This document shows, piece by piece, positions 1-7,451 of a DNA stretch of 64,000 nucleotides. The notes beneath the pieces were generated by a model. The model was given only the letters and a program-made list of their open reading frames with translations. It ran no database searches and was not told where the DNA came from. Made by a program: the position numbers and the translations under genes. Each line of letters opens with the position of its first letter. The first letter of the stretch is position 1. The stretch spans positions 4,417,001 through 4,481,000 of the forward strand of contig NZ_LT707064.1 of assembly GCF_900156465.1 (NCBI RefSeq), read 5' to 3'. Source of the stretch: Pseudomonas sp. 7SR1 (GTDB taxonomy: Bacteria; Pseudomonadota; Gammaproteobacteria; Pseudomonadales; Pseudomonadaceae).

Positions 1-1
1 G

Positions 2-1384
2 GAAATCATCGGCCAGCACTTTTCCCGTTTCTACACCGAAAAGGACCGTGCCGCCGGACTGCCGCAACGGGCCCTCAGTACGGCGGCCCGGGAGGGGCGC
101 TTCGAAGGCGAAGGCTGGCGGGTGCGCAAGGACGGCACGCAATTCATGGCCCATGTGGTCATCGATGCGATCCGCAGCGATACCGGCGTATTGCTGGGCT
201 TTGCCAAGATCACCCGTGACATCACGGATGTCACCCAGGCGCAGTTGGCCCTGGAGCAAGCCCGCGAAGCGCTGTTCCAATCCCAGAAGCTGCAAGCCAT
301 CGGTCAACTGACGGGTGGTATCGCCCATGATTTCAATAACCTGCTGACGGTGATCCTCGGCAACCTGGAGATCGTTCGCAAGCGCATGCCTGGCGACCCC
401 AAGCTTGCCCAACTGCTGGACAACGCAACCCAGGGCGCGTTGCGCGGCGTTTCCCTAACCCAGCGGATGCTGGCGTTTGCCCGTCGGCAGAAACTGACGT
501 CCGAATCGGTCCAGTTGCCGGCCCTGGTGCAGGGCATCAGTGGTTTGCTGCAAAGCTCCCTGGGCCCGTCGTTCCACATCCAGACTTCCTTTGCCCCTGG
601 CCTTTCCCCCGTGCTGGCGGACGTCAACCAACTGGAACTGGCGATCCTCAACCTGGCGACCAACGCCCGTGATGCCATGCCCAACGGGGGGCGTATCCTG
701 ATCGCGGCCGATGAGCGACGGGATACCCCGGCCTCGCCACAGGCCGCCATGAAGCCCGGGCGCTATGTATGCCTGTCGATCATCGACGAGGGCGAGGGCA
801 TGGATGAAGCGACCCTGGCCTCGGCCGTCGAGCCGTTTTTCACCACCAAGGGAGTGGGCAAGGGCACCGGCCTGGGGTTGTCCATGGTCCATGGCCTGGC
901 GGAACAGCTGGGCGGCCGCCTGCTGCTGCTCAGCGAGAAGGGCGTGGGCACCACCGCTGAACTGTGGCTGCCGGTGGCGCAGGCCCAGGTGTCGCAGAAG
1001 GCCCAGGTGCAGGACTCGGCTTCACTGATGACCCAGGAGTTGCTGGTGCTGGTGGTGGACGATGACAGCCTGGTGCTGACCAGTACCCGGCTGCTGATCG
1101 AAGACCTGGGACACCGGGTCCTTTGCGCGTCCTCCGGGGCCCAGGCCCTGGAGCTGTACGAATCCAACCAGGACATCGACCTGGTGATCACCGACATGGC
1201 CATGCCGCAGATGGACGGCTCGCAGTTGGCCAAACTGCTTCGTGACCGGCAGCCCACCTTGCCCATCGTCCTGGCCACCGGTTATGCCGAACGCCTGGAA
1301 GGCTTCGCCACGCAATTGCCGCGCCTGACCAAGCCGTTCAAGCAGATCGACCTGGTGAAGGCCATCGGTCAGACGATGAAATGA
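2..1384 (+). CDS. Hybrid sensor histidine kinase with C-terminal receiver domain (5'-truncated by window edge)
   Basis: The reading frame is open from the left edge, so the start lies outside the window. The visible part (about 460 aa) begins in a PAS/PAC domain ending near RDIT. A HisKA segment follows with the phospho-acceptor in GGIAHDFNNLL, then an HATPase domain with the N-box (LNLATNARDAMP) and the G boxes (DEGEGMD, GKGTGLGLSMV). A C-terminal receiver domain carries the acidic pair VVDDD, the phospho-Asp in VITDMAMPQMDG and the Lys of KPF. This is the usual layout of cytoplasmic PAS-linked hybrid kinases that autophosphorylate and pass phosphate to their own receiver. The input signal and downstream partner are not visible. 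Domain identity is secure; the biological role is unknown. Confidence 0.93.
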   Translation, partial: EIIGQHFSRFYTEKDRAAGLPQRALSTAAREGRFEGEGWRVRKDGTQFMAHVVIDAIRSDTGVLLGFAKITRDITDVTQAQLALEQAREALFQSQKLQAIGQLTGGIAHDFNNLLTVILGNLEIVRKRMPGDPKLAQLLDNATQGALRGVSLTQRMLAFARRQKLTSESVQLPALVQGISGLLQSSLGPSFHIQTSFAPGLSPVLADVNQLELAILNLATNARDAMPNGGRILIAADERRDTPASPQAAMKPGRYVCLSIIDEGEGMDEATLASAVEPFFTTKGVGKGTGLGLSMVHGLAEQLGGRLLLLSEKGVGTTAELWLPVAQAQVSQKAQVQDSASLMTQELLVLVVDDDSLVLTSTRLLIEDLGHRVLCASSGAQALELYESNQDIDLVITDMAMPQMDGSQLAKLLRDRQPTLPIVLATGYAERLEGFATQLPRLTKPFKQIDLVKAIGQTMK

Positions 1385-1408
1385 GCGCAGGGCCCCCGGT
1401 TCGCAGCG

Positions 1409-1639
1409 CTATGTGGTGTTCTTCCTGAACCCCCGCAGGTTCATTGCGCACAGGCAGAACTGCAACACGATCAGTGCATAGGCATCCGTATGCAGGCCCC
1501 AGATCACCCATAGGATGTTGCTCGCGATGAAACAACTGAACCCAGCCACGCGCCGGCGCGGCTGGCGCGAGCCGATCAGCCAGGCCGCCAGTACCGTCAC
1601 CACCATCGCGGGCCATTGCACCCATCCAACATAATCCAC
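1409..1639 (-). CDS. Small inner-membrane protein of unknown function (76 aa)
   Basis: I place the start at a GTG at 1639 because an excellent ribosome site (GAGGAG) sits about seven bases upstream. The same frame is open further upstream but without such a site. The product begins VDYVGWVQWPAM and has about three hydrophobic segments separated by an RQPRRR basic loop and a WGLHTDAY stretch, ending MNLRGF and a polar tail. This looks like a three-helix membrane protein, loosely reminiscent of SemiSWEET or PnuC-type half transporters, but I do not recognise the family with certainty. It lies convergent to the histidine kinase and divergent from the next gene. No function is assigned. Confidence 0.6.
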   Translation of the reverse strand: MDYVGWVQWPAMVVTVLAAWLIGSRQPRRRVAGFSCFIASNILWVIWGLHTDAYALIVLQFCLCAMNLRGFRKNTT

Positions 1640-1783
1640 CGCATGCTCCTCGTGCTTTCGATGATCTACAGACCGCAGGCAGCGCTCCGACGTTTCGTTG
1701 GACCGGCGGTCCATCGACTTGAACTTGCCCGATGGCGCGTTCCTCCAACGAAGCTCAATCATCATCGAGGAATGACCTGCGCA

Positions 1784-2320
1784 ATGCCCCGCATCCTGAC
1801 CAGCCAGACCCAGGAAGAAGAACTGACGGAACACAACGCCAAGCTGTTCGGCTCTCCCAAGGAGCGGCTGGATTTCTATCGACGGGAGATCCAGTACGAA
1901 ACCAGCATCCTGGCCAATCGAACCGATGCCTACCTGGCCGCCCAGTCCTTCCTGGTGATCGCCTTCGCCTCATGCATGGCCAACCTGAACCCGGAGTGGG
2001 GCAAGTTGTTCACCCTGGTGGTGCCACCGTTCCTGGCGCTACTGGGGTTCTTGAGTTCCCTCAATGCCTGGCCGGGCATACGCGCGGCCTACGAGATCAT
2101 CGACCACTGGCATTTCAAGCAGAGCGAGCTGCTGCGCGCCGAACCGATGATGGGGCTGGTCTATGACGAGTCGCCGTTGTTCAGCGAGCGGGAATCGACC
2201 CACAAGGGCTATCGCAAGTCGCTGCTGTTTTCCCTGCGCACGCCCTGGATCTTCGCTACGTTCTGGGTACTGCTGGGAGGCTATTCGATCTTTATCCAGG
2301 TGACCGATCCGGGGGGCTAG
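1784..2320 (+). CDS. Two-helix membrane protein, possibly RipA-like (178 aa)
   Basis: The product has a polar N-terminal region with HNAKLFGSPKERLDFYRREI, a pair of hydrophobic segments around residues 50-95 with a short turn, a soluble stretch with DHWHFKQSELL, and another hydrophobic segment near the C-terminus. Length and layout resemble the RipA family of octameric inner-membrane proteins, but this is a recollection of layout, not a proven match. Two starts compete: ATG at 1772 is immediately preceded by AGGA, which is too close, and ATG at 1784 has the same AGGA about twelve bases away. I chose 1784. The 3' end overlaps the convergent antiporter gene by 29 bp. Confidence 0.65.
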   Translation: MPRILTSQTQEEELTEHNAKLFGSPKERLDFYRREIQYETSILANRTDAYLAAQSFLVIAFASCMANLNPEWGKLFTLVVPPFLALLGFLSSLNAWPGIRAAYEIIDHWHFKQSELLRAEPMMGLVYDESPLFSERESTHKGYRKSLLFSLRTPWIFATFWVLLGGYSIFIQVTDPGG

Positions 2321-3662
2321 GCCGACGGTCCGGTTGCTTGCGACTCTCATACCAGGTCAGCGTTGGCTGGGTGCTCAGGCCATGGACCAGGATACTCAGG
2401 GCGACCACCGACAAGGTCAGGTTGGTGCACAGTTGCGCCACGTCGGGTGGCAGCACATGGTTCAAGGCGAAGAACAGATAGAATAGGCTGCCGATGCCGC
2501 GTATGCCGAACCAGCCGATCAGCAGGCGCTGGGGCCGGTTCAGCAGGCGGCCCCAGGGCATTGCCAACACACTCAGTGGGCGGATGAGCAGAAACAGCAG
2601 TGCTCCGATGGCCAGGGCGCGCCAGTCCCAATGGCTGGCCAGCACGACCCCCAACAGGGTGACGAGGAACACCTCCATGGCGCGTTCCACCAGGCTGCCG
2701 AAGGCCAGCATGTCCCCCATCATGACGCCAGCGGCCACCTGTCCTTCATCCAGCGATTGTGTGTCGCCCACCAGCGCCTCGGGCGGCGCGACGGTCTCAT
2801 GGCCCACCACCGGTTGTACCAGGTGCTCGGCGGGCGGCGCGTCCTTGTCGGTGGAGGCGACCTCGGCCTGCCGCAGGCCCAGCCCGGCGGCGAACACCGA
2901 GAGAAAGCCATAGCCCTGGATCGACTCGGCAGCGACATAGGCCAGGGCGATCAGCGCCAGGGCCAGGTAATCGTTGGGGGAGAGGGTGCTATCGGCATTC
3001 CTGATGCGCATCGACAAGGTGAGTTTGCCGATCCCGCGTCCCATCCAATAGCCCACCAGCAGGCCGGCCGGAACAGCCCACAAGACATTGCGCAAAGTCC
3101 ACTCCAGGAGGAAACCGCTGCCGTCCTCGCGCAGCATCAGCAAACCCAGGATCACGAACGGAAATGCCGTACCGTCGTTCAACCCCGCCTCGCCGGACAG
3201 GCCAAAGCGCACCCGGTCGTCGTCGCGGGCATCGTTGACCTGGACCAGCGCCGCCAGCACCGGATCGGTCGGGGCCAGCATCGCGCCGATCAGCAGCGAC
3301 ACGCCCCAGCCGAGACCGAACAGGTAGTGCAGCGCCAGGCACAGGCCGGCGATGGTCAGGATCATCACCGGGCCGGCCAGGCCATAGGCCACGCGCCAGG
3401 TGTGGTCCTTGAATGGCAAGCGCAACTTGAGACCGCTGACGAACAACGAAAACACCACGGCGATTTCGGTGAGGTGTTCCATCCAGGCAGACGAGTCGGC
3501 GAGGTCCAGCCTCAGCAGATCCAGCCCCATCGGGCCGATGGCGGCGCCCAGTACCAGGCACACCGCCGAGGTGGTGACCGGCATCCAGCGCAGGTAGGAG
3601 GAGGTCAGGGCCAGGGTCAGCAGAACGGCACCGAGCACAGCGACCCAAGCGGTGAAAATCAT
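2292..3662 (-). CDS. CPA1-family cation/proton antiporter (NhaP/KefB-like)
   Basis: This is a polytopic membrane protein of 456 aa with about twelve hydrophobic segments. It carries the CPA-type signatures LAPTDPVLA (residues ~155) and SGEAGLNDGTAF (residues ~180), which contain the acidic residues used for cation and proton exchange. A hydrophilic insertion of about 60 residues (STDKDAPPAEH to SLDEGQ) interrupts the membrane core near residues 280-330. It should exchange Na+ or K+ for H+ across the inner membrane. The start at 3662 is chosen for its AAGGAG six bases upstream; the frame extends 19 codons further without such a site. The gene is divergent from the oxidase-like operon at 3911. 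Ion specificity cannot be read from sequence. Confidence 0.88.
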   Translation of the reverse strand: MIFTAWVAVLGAVLLTLALTSSYLRWMPVTTSAVCLVLGAAIGPMGLDLLRLDLADSSAWMEHLTEIAVVFSLFVSGLKLRLPFKDHTWRVAYGLAGPVMILTIAGLCLALHYLFGLGWGVSLLIGAMLAPTDPVLAALVQVNDARDDDRVRFGLSGEAGLNDGTAFPFVILGLLMLREDGSGFLLEWTLRNVLWAVPAGLLVGYWMGRGIGKLTLSMRIRNADSTLSPNDYLALALIALAYVAAESIQGYGFLSVFAAGLGLRQAEVASTDKDAPPAEHLVQPVVGHETVAPPEALVGDTQSLDEGQVAAGVMMGDMLAFGSLVERAMEVFLVTLLGVVLASHWDWRALAIGALLFLLIRPLSVLAMPWGRLLNRPQRLLIGWFGIRGIGSLFYLFFALNHVLPPDVAQLCTNLTLSVVALSILVHGLSTQPTLTWYESRKQPDRRPSPPDRSPG

Positions 3663-3829
3663 TGTCGCTCCTTGGAGGGGGGCCGTGGTCATGCCAGCCA
3701 TGGTTACCGGGCGCCCCATCGAATCGAGGCGCTAGAGCCCTTGGGCAAAGCGGTTCAAGGCGGCCTGTCATTCATTCGAGGCATGGGGGGCGATACGGTT
3801 CCGTTTATCCGGCGGCCGTTCAACCGGAG

Positions 3830-3858
3830 GGAATTTTTCGTCGTGCCAAGCGCTCTGC
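3830..3858 (+). promoter_or_regulatory. Candidate AlgU (RpoE-type sigma) promoter upstream of the 3911 operon
   Basis: GGAATTT at 3830-3836 is followed after 17 bases by TCTGC at 3854-3858. This resembles the AlgU/RpoE pattern GAACTT-N16/17-TCTGA, with one mismatch in each half. Transcription would start about 45 bp before the ATG at 3911. It is an eye-level match only, but it fits a stress-type operon. Confidence 0.3.
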
Positions 3859-3910
3859 AATGAAAGAGACGTGCTGGTTCAGCGTCCTGCCGACCATACA
3901 TGAGGCCCTT

Positions 3911-5308
3911 ATGACTGCGCTGACATCCCTCCACCGGCCTGCCACCGGACACCCGCTTGCAGATGCACCGTTCCCCCAGGCCGGGAGCGTACGCCAATGC
4001 TACGAACGGTTGCTCCAAGACCCCGACGACGGCGACAAGCAAGCCGCCGCCCAGGCCTTTCTCCAGCCATGCCTGGAAAAAGCCGCGGCGTTGCCTCAGC
4101 AAATGCCCGACGACCCTACAGCCTTGCATGCCTGGGTCGAACAGCACAGCGCTGGCGTGGCCCGGCAATATGCCGATTACCTGGAACGTCGCAAAGGCGG
4201 CGGTGCGCGGGAGTTCTTCGGCAGCAAGGCCCATGCCTTGTTCTTTCTGCAGGCTGTCGCGCCCACCAAGCTGGTGGACGGCGCCTGGCTCTACGCAGTG
4301 CTCAAGCATTGGCATGACCACCGCTTCGAAGGGCTGTTGTGTACCTACCTGGAAGAACTGGGAGATGGCAACCCGGCGCAGAACCACGTGGTGATCTATC
4401 GCAAGCTGCTGGCCGAACACGGGCTGGCGGATGCCCCGCAGATCGACGATGAACTCTACCTGCAGGGTGCGGTGCAACTGGCCTTGGGTCATGCCGGCGA
4501 CGATTACCTGCCGGAAGTCATCGGCTACAACCTGGGCTACGAACAACTGCCCCTGCACCTGCTGATCAGCGCCTACGAGCTGAGCGAGCTGGAGATCGAC
4601 CCGTATTATTTCACCCTGCACGTCACCATCGACAACGCCAGCACCGGCCACGCCTACAAGGCCGTGCAAGCGCTGCTGCAATTGATGCCGATGGAAGCCG
4701 ACCGCGAGGCTTTCTGGCGACGGGTCACCCTGGGCTATCGCCTCAACGACCTGGGACAGGGCAGCCGGGCGATCATCGAGTCGTTCGACCTGGAGCGTGA
4801 AGTGCTGGACATGCTGGAACGCAAGCGCCCGTTCGGCCAGCACATGCATTCCGATTACTGCAAGTTCGAAGGCCAGACCGTCAACCAATGGCTCTCCAGG
4901 CCCGGGCAACTGCAAGGGTTCCTCCAGGCACTGCAGAACAAGGGCTGGATCAAGCGCCACGAAGACCCACGCAACAGCCGCTTCTGGACCCTGATCGAAG
5001 GGGCCGGCGCGGCCATGTTCGGGGTCTTCAGCCCCTACGAAAAACAGTTGCTGCACGATTGGATCGCCGGCGACTGGCAGCCCGAGGGCGGCCGCAGTAC
5101 TCCACGCCGCAACCAGGGGGCTGCCTGCGAGCCGCCGATGCCGGTGGAAGATCCCGATGTCCAGAACCTGCAACAGGCCCTGCGGGGCAAGGCCGCCGAT
5201 GAGCAGATGCAGATCCTGATGCCCTGGCTATCGGCCCATCGCCACAGTCATCCGGCGGGTCTGTTGGCCACCCGACGGTTCATCGAACTCAAATCCGTAC
5301 TTCGCTAG
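3911..5308 (+). CDS. Heme-oxygenase-like iron-containing redox enzyme family protein
   Basis: This is a 465-aa soluble protein whose central part (residues ~100-300) resembles the heme-oxygenase-like non-heme iron oxidase/oxygenase fold. Candidate metal ligands are the Glu and His of LEELGDGNPAQNH (residues ~146-159) and the Asp and His residues of HVTIDNASTGH (residues ~237-247). The family includes enzymes that use two irons to oxidise amino or fatty acids, but the substrate here is unknown. The last ~100 residues lie outside the presumed core. The ATG at 3911 is preceded by GAGG; the frame is open upstream without a better site. It is the first gene of a tight operon with a methyltransferase (9-bp gap), a carboxylate-amine ligase and LigD. 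Confidence 0.75.
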   Translation: MTALTSLHRPATGHPLADAPFPQAGSVRQCYERLLQDPDDGDKQAAAQAFLQPCLEKAAALPQQMPDDPTALHAWVEQHSAGVARQYADYLERRKGGGAREFFGSKAHALFFLQAVAPTKLVDGAWLYAVLKHWHDHRFEGLLCTYLEELGDGNPAQNHVVIYRKLLAEHGLADAPQIDDELYLQGAVQLALGHAGDDYLPEVIGYNLGYEQLPLHLLISAYELSELEIDPYYFTLHVTIDNASTGHAYKAVQALLQLMPMEADREAFWRRVTLGYRLNDLGQGSRAIIESFDLEREVLDMLERKRPFGQHMHSDYCKFEGQTVNQWLSRPGQLQGFLQALQNKGWIKRHEDPRNSRFWTLIEGAGAAMFGVFSPYEKQLLHDWIAGDWQPEGGRSTPRRNQGAACEPPMPVEDPDVQNLQQALRGKAADEQMQILMPWLSAHRHSHPAGLLATRRFIELKSVLR

Positions 5309-5317
5309 GAGCCCTGC

Positions 5318-6319
5318 ATGAATCAGGAAGAACGCCTGTCCGAGCCCGACCTGGCGCTACTGCAGCTTGGCCGCCGCCTGCAAGCGGACGGCTATCGTTT
5401 CATCACGCCGACGCCGTTGACCCACGAGCGGGTCAACCAGCGGCCCGGCAACGAACGCTCCAGGACGCTGCGGGATGTGTTCGGCTGGTCGCGGCCGTTT
5501 GCGCCGGGGCTGATTTCCGCCGACGAGCAGCGCCAGTTGCAGGATGCGCAGGTGCTGGAAGCGCGCGACGGTCTGCTGTACAGCCGGGTTCGCTGGTCGA
5601 GCCTGGACGGGATGCTTTTCGCCCACTCCCGGTTTCCGACCCAGGCCAACGATGCGGTGTTCTTCGGGCCAGACAGCTATCGTTTCGCCCAGTTGATCCA
5701 TGCGCACCTGCAACAGAACTTCACTGCGGTGCATCGGGCGGTGGACATCGGCTGCGGCGCCGGGGTCGGCGCGATCGTGATCGCTCGGGCCCGGCGCGAG
5801 GCGCAGGTGTTGGCGCTGGACATCAATCCATTGGCCCTGCGCCTGAGCGCGGTCAATGCGGCACTGGCGGAGGTGGGTAATATCGAGATCGCCCACAGCG
5901 ATCTGCTCAAGGACGTGGAGGGCGACTTCGACCTGATCGTCGCCAACCCGCCCTACATGGCCGATCCGGACGAGCGTGCCTATCGCCATGGTGGCGGGGC
6001 TCTGGGCGCCGGCCTGTCGCTGCGCATCGTCGAACAGGCCTTGCCGCGCCTGCGCCCCGGCGGTTCGCTGGTGCTCTATACCGGTGTGGCGATGGTCGAC
6101 GGTCGCGATCCGTTCCTGGAGGCTCTGGGTGCGTGGCGCGACTCGGCGCAATTTGGCTGGACCTACAAGGAATTGGACCCGGATGTCTTTGGCGAGGAAT
6201 TGCTGACACCGGGGTATCAGGACGTGGAAAGGATCGCCGTGGTGGCGTTGGTTGTAACCCGCATTGGCGCGGGAACCGGAGGGATCATCGATGAACAGGC
6301 GTCTGAAGTTCGGCATTGA
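5318..6319 (+). CDS. Class I SAM-dependent methyltransferase of the HemK/N-methyltransferase type
   Basis: This 333-aa protein has a SAM-binding motif I, VDIGCGAGVGA (residues ~141-151), an acidic end of strand 2 (ALDINP), and the NPPY motif (residues ~210-213). NPPY is typical of methyltransferases acting on amide or ring nitrogens, such as HemK/PrmC, RsmC and DNA N6-adenine enzymes. An N-terminal region of about 120 residues precedes the catalytic domain and may bind the substrate. The gene starts nine bases after the upstream oxidase-like gene and overlaps the next gene by 29 bp, so translational coupling is likely. The substrate could be a protein, a nucleic acid or a small molecule, and I cannot tell which. 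Confidence 0.82.
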   Translation: MNQEERLSEPDLALLQLGRRLQADGYRFITPTPLTHERVNQRPGNERSRTLRDVFGWSRPFAPGLISADEQRQLQDAQVLEARDGLLYSRVRWSSLDGMLFAHSRFPTQANDAVFFGPDSYRFAQLIHAHLQQNFTAVHRAVDIGCGAGVGAIVIARARREAQVLALDINPLALRLSAVNAALAEVGNIEIAHSDLLKDVEGDFDLIVANPPYMADPDERAYRHGGGALGAGLSLRIVEQALPRLRPGGSLVLYTGVAMVDGRDPFLEALGAWRDSAQFGWTYKELDPDVFGEELLTPGYQDVERIAVVALVVTRIGAGTGGIIDEQASEVRH

Positions 6320-7451
6320 AGAAGAATATTTCCTCACCGACCTGCAAACCCGCAGCATGCCCGGGCAACCGTCGGCGGCCGCCGTCGCGGCTTGCCGGAC
6401 CGAGTTGGGCAAGCATTTCGCCCATGAGATGTTCCAGAGCCAGATCGAGATGGCGTCGCCCATCTTTCGCAGCCTGCCCGAGGCCGCCGATTTCCTGGCC
6501 CAGGTACGCGCCGGGTTGACCCAGCGCCTGGCGCCTTATGGGCTGGGGCTGCTCAGCGCCGGTTCGCACCCCATGGCGACCCAGGACCTGCAGCCCACCG
6601 ATGAACTGCATTTCCAGCAATTGTTCGACGACTACCAGCGGGTGGCGCGGCGCAGCGTGCTGTCGGGCTTGCATGTGCACGTGGAGGTGCCGGCCGATCG
6701 GGACCGGGTCAAGGTGATGAACGAGGTCCTGCCCTGGCTGCCGATGTTCCTGGCCTTGAGCGCATCGTCACCGTTCTGGAATGGGGCCTACAGTGGCTTC
6801 AGCAGCTATCGTCAGGTCGCCTGCGATGAGTGGCCACGGATGGGGGTGCCGGAATATTTCGAGAACGAATCGGCTTTCGCCAGCTACGTCGACCTGCTCA
6901 TGCGCACCGGCTCGATTCGTCAGGCCAGCGATTGCTGGTGGGTGATACGGCCTTCGTCCCGCTATCCGACCCTGGAGCTGCGGATCTGCGATGCCTGTCC
7001 CCGGGTCGAGGATGTGCTCTGCCTGGTCTCGCTGTTTCGCCTGATGGTGGCCCATGCCGCGGCCCAACCCAAGCCAGGTGCCCGGTACAGCCAGATGTCC
7101 CAATGGATCCTCAAGGAAAACCGCTTGCGGGCCAAGCGCCACGGCATCCTGGCGGAGTTCATCATCGAAGGCCAGGAGCAACCGGTGCTCATCGGTGAAT
7201 GGTTGACCATGGCCGAACAGACCTTCGGCGACACCGCCGCTGCACTCGGGGTCCAGGACGTATTCAAGCAGGCTCGACGCATCGTCCAGGAAGGCACCAG
7301 CGCCGACCGGCAGGTGGTGCTCTACGAACAGGGGCTGTTGCTGGGGGACTCCATCGAGCAGGCCTTGGGCCGGGTTGTCGATCAACTGCTCTCGGAAACC
7401 GCCGGGCTGCCTGTTGCCAGCCCGCAATTGCCCCAGGCCGCAGGTGCATGA
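6291..7451 (+). CDS. ybdK: Carboxylate-amine ligase of the YbdK/GCS2 family
   Basis: The protein starts MNRRLKFGIEEEYFLTD, a hallmark of the glutamate-cysteine ligase type 2 (YbdK) family, which has weak gamma-glutamylcysteine ligase activity in vitro and no settled role in vivo. Further family features are the metal and ATP-binding stretches around HVHVEVP and the PTLELRICDACPR segment. Length (386 aa) is normal. The ATG at 6291 lies inside the end of the methyltransferase gene; the frame is open nine codons upstream, but those codons read as the neighbour's tail. The stop overlaps the LigD start as ATGA. Membership in an operon with LigD and an iron enzyme suggests a stress-related role, which is inference. 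Confidence 0.85.
   Translation: MNRRLKFGIEEEYFLTDLQTRSMPGQPSAAAVAACRTELGKHFAHEMFQSQIEMASPIFRSLPEAADFLAQVRAGLTQRLAPYGLGLLSAGSHPMATQDLQPTDELHFQQLFDDYQRVARRSVLSGLHVHVEVPADRDRVKVMNEVLPWLPMFLALSASSPFWNGAYSGFSSYRQVACDEWPRMGVPEYFENESAFASYVDLLMRTGSIRQASDCWWVIRPSSRYPTLELRICDACPRVEDVLCLVSLFRLMVAHAAAQPKPGARYSQMSQWILKENRLRAKRHGILAEFIIEGQEQPVLIGEWLTMAEQTFGDTAAALGVQDVFKQARRIVQEGTSADRQVVLYEQGLLLGDSIEQALGRVVDQLLSETAGLPVASPQLPQAAGA

Noticed and set aside
2631..3863. Long plus-strand reading frame opposite the antiporter gene
   Set aside because: It is antisense to a clear CPA1 antiporter with conserved motifs, its product is Gln/His/Arg-rich low-complexity sequence, and no family is visible. High GC3 bias explains it.
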